A stretch of DNA of 64,000 bases from Streptomyces sp. NRRL F-5126 (lineage in GTDB: Bacteria > Actinomycetota > Actinomycetes > Streptomycetales > Streptomycetaceae): NCBI RefSeq assembly GCF_000721265.1, contig NZ_JOFZ01000010.1:124001-188000 (forward strand). Direction: 5' to 3'. How positions within the stretch are numbered: position 1 is the first letter of the stretch; each line of letters opens with the position of its first letter. Both the position numbers and the translations under genes were made by a program. Below, one piece after another: positions 54,776-62,068 of the stretch. The notes beneath the pieces were generated by a model that had not been told where the DNA came from, ran no database searches, and saw nothing but the letters and a program-made list of their open reading frames with translations.

Positions 54776-55345
54776 GTGACGAAGATGAATCGCGAGACCG
54801 TGATCGCCCAGGCGCTCGACCTGCTCGACGAGGTCGGCCTGGACGCCGTCAGCACGCGGCGGCTGGCGAAGCGGCTCGGCGTCGAGCAGCCGTCGCTCTA
54901 CTGGTACTTCCGCACCAAGAAGGACCTGCTCGCCGCGATGGCGGCGGCGGCGATGGCGCCTCACGCGACCGCCCCGCTGCCGGCGGCGGGCGACGACTGG
55001 CGCGGGTGGTTCCTGGAGAACACGCGCAGTTTCAGGCGCACCCTGCTGATGCGCCGCGACGGCGCGCGCCTCCACGCGGGCACGACCCCCGCGGGCGACC
55101 TCGACCGGATCCGCCACAAGATGGACTTCCTGGTCGCCGCCGGCGTACCCGAGCGCGACGCGCAGATGGCGATGCTCGCCGCCGGCCGCTTCACGGTCGG
55201 CAGCGTCCTTGAGGAGCAGGCGGACGCCGCGTCGGGCGGCGGCACGGAGCCGCCGCCCGACCTGCCGGCGATCGACCACGAATCGGCGTTCGAGGCGGGC
55301 CTCGCCCTCATCCTGGGCGGCCTGAGCGGTCCGAGCGCCGCCTAG
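54776..55345 (+). CDS. TetR repressor of the classical (Tn10/TetR) class
   Basis: The 189-residue protein aligns without gaps, by eye and memory, with the first ~105 residues of Tn10 TetR: ALDLLDEVGLDAVSTRRLAKRLGVEQPSLYWYFRTKKDLL against [40 protein letters not shown]. Pocket residues N82, F86, H100, T103 and P105 are kept, while 64 is Ala (His at 63) and 104 is Thr. Later blocks (GRFTVGSVLEEQ, FEAGLALILGGL) also match TetR_C. GTG at 54776 lies 7 bp from the operator without a ribosome site, so the mRNA may be nearly leaderless; ATG 54785 is the alternative. Confidence 0.9.
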   Translation: MTKMNRETVIAQALDLLDEVGLDAVSTRRLAKRLGVEQPSLYWYFRTKKDLLAAMAAAAMAPHATAPLPAAGDDWRGWFLENTRSFRRTLLMRRDGARLHAGTTPAGDLDRIRHKMDFLVAAGVPERDAQMAMLAAGRFTVGSVLEEQADAASGGGTEPPPDLPAIDHESAFEAGLALILGGLSGPSAA

Positions 55346-55348
55346 GGG

Positions 55349-56332
55349 TCAGGCGGCGAGCAGCCGCTCGCTCAGCTCCCACAGCCGCAGGGAGTTGCCC
55401 GGGTCGAGCGACTGCGAGGTGGCGTCCGAGGGGATGCTGTCCGCCGTCAGCGGCCGCGGCTCGTCGTCCAGCGGCGCCACGTCGCTGTCCTTGAGGTAGA
55501 CGCCGCCGATGTCCGCGAGCAGCGGGCTGGCGGCGCCGAACACGATGGTCGCCGCGCCCTGCCGCACGGTCTTCTTCCCGACGGCCGGGTCGATGACCGG
55601 CCTGCCGTCCTCGTCGATGAGCCCGGCGGCGCGCAGCCCCTCGGTACCGGCCGCCGCGTTGAGCGCGGTGCCCACGACGACGCCCGGGTGGGCCGCGTAG
55701 CCGCGGATACCGTCCACGGCCCAGCGGCGGTCGAGTTCTGCCGCGAACAGGACGTTGGCGGCCTTCGACTGGGCGTACGCCAGATGCGGCTCGTAGTCGC
55801 CGTTGGCGAAGTGCGGGTCGTCCCAGCGGATGGTGGAGAAGCGGTGGGCGCCTGATGTCACGTTGACCACGCGGGCGCCGTGCGCCGCCCGGAGAGCGGG
55901 CAACAGGGCGAGGGTGAGCTGGAAGTGGCCGAGGTGGTTGACCGCGAACTGCATCTCGTAGCCGCGCGCGTCCACCTCGCGGTGTTCCGGTGCCGCGACA
56001 CCGGCGCAGTTGATCAGGGCGTGCAGGGGACGCCCCGATCCGTTCCACCGCTCGGCGAAGGCGTCGACCGACACGGGGTCGGCGAGGTCGAGCCGGCTGA
56101 TCCCGACACCTTCGATCCCGGCCACGGCCTCGCGGGCGCGCTCCGGGTCGCGTGAACCGGCGGTCACCCTGGCGCCGCGTGCGGTCAGTGCGCGGGCGAC
56201 TTCGCGGCCGATGCCCGCGTGCCCGCCGGTGACGATGACGTTCCGGCCGGTCAGGTCCGTGCCGGCGAGCACCTCGTCGGCCGTCGAGGCCGGCGTGAAT
56301 CCGGATCCTATGGGCTTCTGCTGGTGAGTCAT
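55349..56332 (-). CDS. short-chain dehydrogenase/reductase
   Basis: The 327-residue SDR has the cofactor motif NVIVTGGHAGIGREVARALTARGARV (TGxxxGIG), NCAG (~109-112), active-site Ser in VVNVTSGAHR and YAQSK (Y-x3-K). The insert HFANGDYEPHLAYAQSK and the long C-terminus are typical of the retinol dehydrogenase-like branch. The substrate is unknown. It is convergent with the TetR gene, 3 bp apart. Its upstream region carries a three-copy operator array, so it is probably under a TetR-type repressor encoded elsewhere. Confidence 0.9.
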   Translation of the reverse strand: MTHQQKPIGSGFTPASTADEVLAGTDLTGRNVIVTGGHAGIGREVARALTARGARVTAGSRDPERAREAVAGIEGVGISRLDLADPVSVDAFAERWNGSGRPLHALINCAGVAAPEHREVDARGYEMQFAVNHLGHFQLTLALLPALRAAHGARVVNVTSGAHRFSTIRWDDPHFANGDYEPHLAYAQSKAANVLFAAELDRRWAVDGIRGYAAHPGVVVGTALNAAAGTEGLRAAGLIDEDGRPVIDPAVGKKTVRQGAATIVFGAASPLLADIGGVYLKDSDVAPLDDEPRPLTADSIPSDATSQSLDPGNSLRLWELSERLLAA

Positions 56333-56360
56333 GGGAGTTGTCCCCTTGGGGAAAGGAAGC

Positions 56361-56422
56361 GGAACCTTGCTCCATTTACTTTACGGAGCAGCGTTCCGAT
56401 TCCGCAAGTGGAGCAGCGCTCC
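56361..56422. promoter_or_regulatory. three phased 13-bp operator-like palindromes upstream of the SDR gene
   Basis: GGAGC-AGC-GCTCC (56410-56422, perfect), GGAGCAGCGTTCC (56385-56397, one arm mismatch) and GGAACCTTGCTCC (56361-56373, degenerate) start 24 and 25 bp apart. They lie 29-90 bp before the SDR start codon and before the divergent L,D-transpeptidase gene. Confidence 0.75.
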
Positions 56423-56523
56423 GGCATGCGGCACGGGCGCACGGGACCCCGCCGAGTGGACGGCTTCGGCCGTACGGCCCCGACGGCGAGCCGCGGGGCG
56501 TACGGCGTTCCTACGCTCCGGCC

Positions 56524-57225
56524 ATGCAGACAGCTCTCGTCACGGCATCCGCCCTCGCCGCGCTGCTGACCGGCACAGCGGCCGCCCCGTCCGGCGGCGA
56601 GCCGCTGCCGGGCACGCTGGCGGACACCGGCGGCGGCAGCCAGCTGATCACCGTCGAGGCCGCCGGCACCGCCGCCACGACGGCCCGGCTGACATGGTGG
56701 GACGAGCGCGGCGGCCAGTGGGTGAAGGCCGGCTCCGCGCCCGCGCGGTTCGGCTCGCACGGCCTGACGGAAGGCACGACGCGCAAGCAGGGGACGTACA
56801 CGACCCCGACCGGCCTCTACGACCTGCCGTACGCCTTCGGCAACGCGGCGCCACCCGCGGGCACGCGGTACCCGTACCGGCGGGCCACCGCGCGGTCCTG
56901 GTGGTGCGAGGACAACGCCTCGCACGCGTACAACCGGTGGACGGAGGGGCTGCCGGCGGACTGCGCGGCGAGCGAGTCGGAGCACCTGGCCGATTACCCC
57001 GGCCAGTACGCGCGCGCCATGGTGGTCGGCTTCAACTACGACCACCCGGTGCACGGCAGGGGGGCCGGGATCTTCCTGCACGTCAACGGCAAGGGCTCGA
57101 CGGCGGGGTGCGTGTCGGTGCCGGCGGCGTCCATGGCGTCGATCCTGACCTGGGCGGATCCGCAACGGCGCCCGCACATCGCGATCGGCACGAGCGGGGG
57201 CGCGACCGCGATCACGAAGTACTGA
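56524..57225 (+). CDS. secreted L,D-transpeptidase-like (YkuD) protein
   Basis: The 233-residue protein has a Sec signal (MQTALVTASALAALLTGTAAAPS) and a YkuD-like catalytic region: GIFLHVNGKGSTAGCVSVPAASM, with the catalytic Cys in the S/T-x-G-C motif and the upstream His in FLHVNG. YTTPTGLYDLPYAFG is the usual lead-in segment. Such enzymes cross-link peptidoglycan or attach proteins to it; others in this subgroup are uncharacterised. The ATG at 56524 opens the signal peptide; no ribosome site stands out. Confidence 0.85.
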   Translation: MQTALVTASALAALLTGTAAAPSGGEPLPGTLADTGGGSQLITVEAAGTAATTARLTWWDERGGQWVKAGSAPARFGSHGLTEGTTRKQGTYTTPTGLYDLPYAFGNAAPPAGTRYPYRRATARSWWCEDNASHAYNRWTEGLPADCAASESEHLADYPGQYARAMVVGFNYDHPVHGRGAGIFLHVNGKGSTAGCVSVPAASMASILTWADPQRRPHIAIGTSGGATAITKY

Positions 57226-57249
57226 CATGCGGAACCCGGCACCTATAGA

Positions 57250-57294
57250 CCTGTCCAGGCATGTCCAGTACTGTTTCAGACATGCCTGGACAGG
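57250..57294. promoter_or_regulatory. perfect 16-bp inverted repeat covering the GntR start codon
   Basis: The arms CCTGTCCAGGCATGTC (57250-57265) and GACATGCCTGGACAGG (57279-57294) are perfectly complementary with a 13-nt spacer. The right arm includes the presumed start codon ATG at 57282. It could be a dimer-of-dimers GntR operator, and in RNA a very stable hairpin that would hide the start. Confidence 0.85.
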
Positions 57295-58010
57295 TTCACA
57301 AGCATCATCGCATCGCCCGCGTGCTCGCCGACGAGATCCGCGCCGGCGTGCACAGCACCGGCGAACGGCTGCCCGGGGAGCACGCGCTCACCGAGCGGTT
57401 CGGCGTCAGCCGCACCACCCTGCGGCAGGCGCTCCAGGTCCTCGGCGACCAGGGGCTCATCGCCACGCACCCGGGCATCGGCTCCTTCGTCACCTTCGAC
57501 GGCACGCCGCTGGACAACCGGCTCGGCTGGACGCGCTCCCTCGCGGGCGGCGCGGCGGGCGCGGCGGGTCTTGTCACCGAGGTACTGCGATTCGAGACGG
57601 TCGGCGACCCGGCGCTCGCGGCGGAGCTCGGCACGCAGTCGGACGCGTTCGTCGCGCTGGACCGCGTGCGGCGCCTCGCCGACGGCTCCGGCGTCTCGCT
57701 CGAACACAGCCGCGTGCCCGCGGTGGGCGCGCTGGCCGACCTGCCGTCGACCGGGCTCACCGAGGGGTCGCTGAACAAGACCCTGCTCGCCGCGGGCCGG
57801 ATCACCGAGTCGGGCGACGGCCAGGTGTCCGTGCGCGGCCTCGACGACGCCGAGGCCGGCACGCTGCGCCGCTCCCCCGGCGAGCCCTTCCTGCACCTGG
57901 CCCAGGTGTACCGGGCCGCGGACGGGTCCGTCGTCGAGCAGGTGACGAGCCTTCTCGACCCGGCCAGATTCCAGCTGCACGTCCACTCGGGACGAGGAGA
58001 CAACCGGTGA
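57282..58010 (+). CDS. GntR-family (HutC/UTRA) regulator
   Basis: The 242-residue protein has the winged helix KHHRIARVLADEIRAGVHSTGERLPGEHALTERFGVSRTTLRQALQVLGDQGLIATHPGIGSFV and a UTRA ligand domain (ALDRVRRLADGSGVSLEHSRVP..., FLHLAQVYRAADGSVVEQVTSLLDPARFQLHVH). It heads an operon with an ADP-ribosylglycohydrolase, a nucleobase permease and a sugar kinase, and is probably autoregulated through the inverted repeat at 57250-57294. The ATG at 57282 (MPGQVHK) is preferred; an in-frame ATG at 57261 lies in the repeat spacer region. No ribosome site is seen for either. Confidence 0.9.
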   Translation: MPGQVHKHHRIARVLADEIRAGVHSTGERLPGEHALTERFGVSRTTLRQALQVLGDQGLIATHPGIGSFVTFDGTPLDNRLGWTRSLAGGAAGAAGLVTEVLRFETVGDPALAAELGTQSDAFVALDRVRRLADGSGVSLEHSRVPAVGALADLPSTGLTEGSLNKTLLAAGRITESGDGQVSVRGLDDAEAGTLRRSPGEPFLHLAQVYRAADGSVVEQVTSLLDPARFQLHVHSGRGDNR

Positions 58011-59017
58011 CCAACGCCACCACCGACGCCACCACGCTCGACCGCGCCCTGGGCGCCTTCTACGGCCTCGCCATGGGCGACGCACTCGGCATGCCCACGC
58101 AGATCATGTCGCGCCGCGACGTCGTACGCGCCTACGGCACGCTCACCGGCTTCGCGCCTGCCGGCCCCGGCAACCCGGTGAGCGCCGGGATGCCCGCGGG
58201 CTCGGTCACCGACGACACCGACCAGGCCGTGATCGTCGCTCGGCTCCTCGCGGAGGGCGCCGGGCACATCGACCCGCTGCGCCTCGCGCACGAGCTGCTC
58301 GACTGGGAGAAGGAGATGAAGGCGAAGGGCTCCTTCGACCTGCTCGGCCCCTCCACCAAGGCAGCGCTCGACGCGGTGGCGCGCGGCGTACCCGTGGAGG
58401 AGGCCGGACGGTACGGCACGACCAACGGGGCGGCCATGCGGGTCACGCCGGTCGGCATCGCCTTCGCGGCCGAGCCGCCCGGCGCGTTCCTCGACCGGGT
58501 CGCGGAGTCCTGCCAGGTGACGCACGACACCACGATCGGCATCGCGGGAGCGGCCGCGGTCGCGGCGGCCGTCAGCACGGGCGTCGGCGGTGGCACCCTG
58601 GAGGACGCCGTGACCGCCGCGGTCGGGGCGGCCAGGGCGGGCGCGGAGCGCGGCCACTGGATCGCCGGCGCGGACATCGCGTCGCGCATCGAGTGGGCGT
58701 CCGGGCTTGTCGACGGCGTGCCCGAGGAGCAGGCGCTCGACCTGGTGTGCTCGCTCGTCGGTACGAGCGTGGCAAGCCAGGAGTCGGTGCCGGCCGCGTT
58801 CGCGGTCCTCGCGATCGCGGACGGCGACCCGTGGCGCAGCTGCCTGCTCGCGGCGAACCTCGGCGGCGACAGCGACACGATCGGCGCGATCGCCGGCGCG
58901 GTGGCCGGGTCGGTGGCCGGGCTGCGCGCGCTGCCCGGCGAGGCCGTGGACACCCTGCGGACCGTCAACGAACTCGAGCTCGAGCCCCTCGTGGAGCGCC
59001 TGCTCGCGCTGCGCTGA
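58007..59017 (+). CDS. ADP-ribosylglycohydrolase family protein (DraG/ARH fold)
   Basis: The 336-residue protein has the binuclear-metal motifs of the family: GLAMGDALGMPTQ, SVTDDTDQAVIVARLL (TDDT) and NLGGDSDTIGAIAGAVAGS (GDSD). Family enzymes cleave ADP-ribose from proteins or hydrolyse N-glycosidic bonds of smaller ribosides. With a permease and a ribokinase-like gene in the operon, hydrolysis of an imported N-riboside is the best guess. GTG at 58007 overlaps the GntR stop by 4 bp, after GGACGAGGAGA. Confidence 0.92.
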   Translation: MTNATTDATTLDRALGAFYGLAMGDALGMPTQIMSRRDVVRAYGTLTGFAPAGPGNPVSAGMPAGSVTDDTDQAVIVARLLAEGAGHIDPLRLAHELLDWEKEMKAKGSFDLLGPSTKAALDAVARGVPVEEAGRYGTTNGAAMRVTPVGIAFAAEPPGAFLDRVAESCQVTHDTTIGIAGAAAVAAAVSTGVGGGTLEDAVTAAVGAARAGAERGHWIAGADIASRIEWASGLVDGVPEEQALDLVCSLVGTSVASQESVPAAFAVLAIADGDPWRSCLLAANLGGDSDTIGAIAGAVAGSVAGLRALPGEAVDTLRTVNELELEPLVERLLALR

Positions 59018-59102
59018 ACCGCGCACCCACCCACACCGCCCGGGCGCGCCCACGCTCCCGGCGCGGCACCCGTCCCTCCGTAAGAGGCAAGGAGGTTCCG
59101 CC

Positions 59103-60620
59103 ATGACCGCTTCGACGACGAACGATCAGGTCGGTACCGGCACGGCAGAAGAGATCGCGGGCGACCGGGTCGGCGCCATCGAGACGCGCGGCATCGAACC
59201 CGTGCCCGACGAGGAGCGGCACGGCCACGCGAGCCAGATGTTCTGGACGTGGTTCGCGGCCAACATCTCGATCCTCGGGCTGCCGCTCGGCGCGACGCTC
59301 GTCGCATTCCGCGGACTGAACATCTGGCAGGCGATACTCGTCGCCGTGATCGGCTCGGTCGGGTCGTTCGCGCTGGTGGGCGTCCTCAGCCTGGCGGGCA
59401 AGAAGGGCGGCGCGCCCGCGCTGACCCTCTCGCGCGCGGTGTTCGGCCAGCGGGGCAATGCGGGGCCGACGCTGATCAGCTGGCTGAGCCGGGTGGGCTG
59501 GGAGACGATCTCGACCACGACCGCGGCGTACGCGCTGCTCGCGCTCTTCCAGTGGATCTTCGGCTGGCATCAGAACACCGTGCTGACGGTCATCAGCCTG
59601 CTGGTCTTCATCGGCTGCACGCTGCTGATCAGCGGCCTCGGCCACGCGACGATCATGTGGATCAACAAATGGGCCACGGTCGTCTTCGGCGTGCTGAACC
59701 TGATCGTGATGGGCTTCCTCGTCGCGACCGTCGACTGGGACAAGGTGCTCGGCGTGCACGCGGGCCCCGTCAGCAGCGTCGTCGCCGGCGTCGGCTTCAT
59801 CGCGGCCGGCACCGGCATCGGCTGGGCGAACGCGGGCGCGGACTACGCCCGCTACCTGCCGCGCTCCATTCCGGGCGGCAGGCTGGTGACGGCGTCCGCG
59901 TTCGGCGCCGGCATCCCGCTCGTCCTGCTGATCTCGCTGGGTTCGCTGCTGTCCGCGGGCGACTCCACGCTGGCGAGCGCGTCCGACCCGGTGGCCGCGA
60001 TCAACGGCATGCTGCCGTCGTGGATGGCCGTGCCGTACCTGATCGCCGCGTTCGGCGGGCTGCTGATGTCGAACCACCTCTCGACGTACTCGGCCGGGCT
60101 GACGATGCTCACGCTGGGGCTGCGGGTGCGCAGGCACTGGGCGGTGACCGTGGACGTGGTGCTGATGTTCCTCGGCGGCATCTACTTCATGCTGATCGCC
60201 AAGGACTTCTACGGCCCGTTCTCGACGTTCCTCACGCTGCTCGCCGTGCCGATCTCGGCGTGGGTCGGCGTGATCCTCGTCGACTCGGCGCGCGGCCGCG
60301 GCTACGACTCGAAGGCGCTGATGGACACGTCCCGCACGAGCCGGTACTGGTACCACGGCGGCTTCCACCTGCCCGCGGTGGCCGCCTGGGCGGCCGCCAT
60401 CGTGATGGGGCTGCTGTTCACCGAGGCGTCGACGAGCGCGGACGACGTGTGGTTCGCGGGCCCCTGGGCGCACACGTGGCTCGGTGACAACGGGCTCGGC
60501 TGGGCGATCTCCATGGCCGTGGGCGCGCTGGTGTACGCCGTGTTCGGCCGGCGTCCCTCACTCGCGCCGCCGGACGCGCCGGACGCGTCCGCTCGCGAGG
60601 CCGCCGGGTCCGGGCGGTGA
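59103..60620 (+). CDS. NCS1-family nucleobase/nucleoside permease
   Basis: The 505-residue permease has about 12 helices. NCS1 features include MFWTWFAANISILGLPLGATLVAFRGLNIWQAILVAVIGSVGSF near the start, KKGGAPALTLSRAVFGQRGNAGPTLISWLSRVGWE, GTGIGWANAGADYARYLPRS and SNHLSTYSAGLTMLTLG. It resembles cytosine permeases; nucleosides, hydantoins or vitamins are other NCS1 cargoes. AAGGAGG before the ATG at 59103 is the strongest ribosome site of the operon. It overlaps the next gene by 4 bp. Confidence 0.92.
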   Translation: MTASTTNDQVGTGTAEEIAGDRVGAIETRGIEPVPDEERHGHASQMFWTWFAANISILGLPLGATLVAFRGLNIWQAILVAVIGSVGSFALVGVLSLAGKKGGAPALTLSRAVFGQRGNAGPTLISWLSRVGWETISTTTAAYALLALFQWIFGWHQNTVLTVISLLVFIGCTLLISGLGHATIMWINKWATVVFGVLNLIVMGFLVATVDWDKVLGVHAGPVSSVVAGVGFIAAGTGIGWANAGADYARYLPRSIPGGRLVTASAFGAGIPLVLLISLGSLLSAGDSTLASASDPVAAINGMLPSWMAVPYLIAAFGGLLMSNHLSTYSAGLTMLTLGLRVRRHWAVTVDVVLMFLGGIYFMLIAKDFYGPFSTFLTLLAVPISAWVGVILVDSARGRGYDSKALMDTSRTSRYWYHGGFHLPAVAAWAAAIVMGLLFTEASTSADDVWFAGPWAHTWLGDNGLGWAISMAVGALVYAVFGRRPSLAPPDAPDASAREAAGSGR

Positions 60621-61585
60621 GCGGGCGGCTGTTCCTCGCGGGGAACGTCATCGCGGACCTGGTGATCGAGGTGCCCGCGCTGCCCGAGCGCGGCGGCGAC
60701 GTCATCGGCACGCGTACGGAGGTGACGGCGGGCGGCGGCTTCAACACGCTCGTCGCGGCGGGGCGGCTCGGCGCGCCCACAGTGTTTGCCGGGCTGCACG
60801 GCACGGGTCCCCACGGCGACCTGGTGCGTGCGGCGCTCGCCTCGGAGGGCGTGCGGGTGCTGCTGCCGCCCCGCACGGACGGCGACACCGGCTTCACGGT
60901 GGCGCTGGTGGACGCGGGCGGCGAGCGGACGTTCGTCACGAGCTTCGGCGTCGACGCCGAGATGACCGCGGCCGACATGGCGGCCGTCTCGGCGCAGGTG
61001 GAGGCCGGGGACCTGGTGCAGGTGTCCGGGTACGGCCTCGTGATGCCGGTGAACGGACCGCTGCTCTCGTCGTTCGCGGCGGGCCTGCCCGCGGACGTCA
61101 CGGTGTGCCTGGATCCGGCGCCGCTGGTCGCCGACATCCCGGCCGAAGTCCTCGGTCCTGTGCTCGCGCGCACGGACTGGCTGAGCGCGAACGGGCGCGA
61201 GGCGCGGCTGATGTCGGGCCTCGACGCCCCGGGGGCGGCGGCAGCCGCCCTGCGCGAGCGGCTGGCGCCGGGCGCCGGGGTCCTCGTACGCGCGGACAAG
61301 GACGGCTGCTGGCTGGCCCCGCCGGACGGCTCGTCCCCCGTGCATGTGCCGGGGTTCCCCGTTCAGGCCGTGGACAGCAACGGCGCGGGCGACGCCCATG
61401 TGGGGGCGTTCCTCGCGCTGCTCGGCGAGGGCGCGGCCCCGGCGGACGCGGCGCGCGCGGCCAACGCGGCGGCGGCGTACGCGGTCGCCCGCCGCGGCCC
61501 GGCGACGGCCCCGACGCGCACGGAACTGACCGCGTTCGCACGGTCGGCGGGCGCGGACGACGTGGCGGCGCTCCTGGGCGGGTAA
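60617..61585 (+). CDS. PfkB-family sugar/nucleoside kinase
   Basis: The 322-residue kinase has the two PfkB signatures: the N-terminal GGGFNTLVAAGRLGAPTVFAGLHGTGPHGDLV and the C-terminal anion-hole motif VDSNGAGDAHVGAFLALL with the catalytic Asp in GAGDAH. Ribokinase or pseudouridine kinase activity would fit the operon (permease plus riboside hydrolase). GTG at 60617 overlaps the permease stop (GTGA). Confidence 0.9.
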   Translation: MSGRLFLAGNVIADLVIEVPALPERGGDVIGTRTEVTAGGGFNTLVAAGRLGAPTVFAGLHGTGPHGDLVRAALASEGVRVLLPPRTDGDTGFTVALVDAGGERTFVTSFGVDAEMTAADMAAVSAQVEAGDLVQVSGYGLVMPVNGPLLSSFAAGLPADVTVCLDPAPLVADIPAEVLGPVLARTDWLSANGREARLMSGLDAPGAAAAALRERLAPGAGVLVRADKDGCWLAPPDGSSPVHVPGFPVQAVDSNGAGDAHVGAFLALLGEGAAPADAARAANAAAAYAVARRGPATAPTRTELTAFARSAGADDVAALLGG

Positions 61586-62068
61586 CGCCCGCCCGTCCGC
61601 CTCCGCGCGGCCGGCGAAGTTCCCCGCCACCCGGCGGCGCGGCGTACCCGACACCCGCGCCCCGGCGGCTGCACGGCCCGGTTGGCGCGGGGCGCCGATG
61701 GCCGGGTCGCCCAACCTGGCAGGTCCCGCCCCCTCGCGGCCCCGGGCCACTCGGCCTGGCACACCCTGTCGCCTGACGCCTGCCCCGGAACGGATACGGG
61801 AGCGGCGCGCGGAAGGCGCCCGCCGGATCCGTCCGCCGGTCGGGCCCCGGCCGAGCGCCGCAGCGCCCCGCCGCCTGACGGACACTGTCGCGTCGGGGCG
61901 AGACGTCACTCCGGCGCGCCGGGGTCTGAACCCCGCAGTAGCAGGTCAAGGGCTGTCGGTCCGGAATGGGAGCTTTGCGCAAGCGTTCGAGGAACGGTCA
62001 CCGCAGCCGTTCTCCGAACGACTCCCATTCGCGCGCCAGGCCCCGCACGGATGGGTAGGGTTCCGGGT
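61586..62068. other. 483-bp spacer before the WD40 kinase
   Basis: No gene is supported. The first 370 bases are GC-rich without pattern; the last 110 contain the nested hairpin at 61964-62030. Confidence 0.5.
61964..62030. promoter_or_regulatory. nested inverted repeat 39 bp upstream of the WD40 kinase start
   Basis: Outer arms GAATGGGAG (61964-61972) and CTCCCATTC (62022-62030) are perfectly complementary. Inner arms CGTTCGAGGAACGG (61984-61997) and CCGTTCTCCGAACG (62007-62020) pair with two central mismatches around a 9-nt loop. This is an operator pair, an attenuator or a structured leader. Confidence 0.65.
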
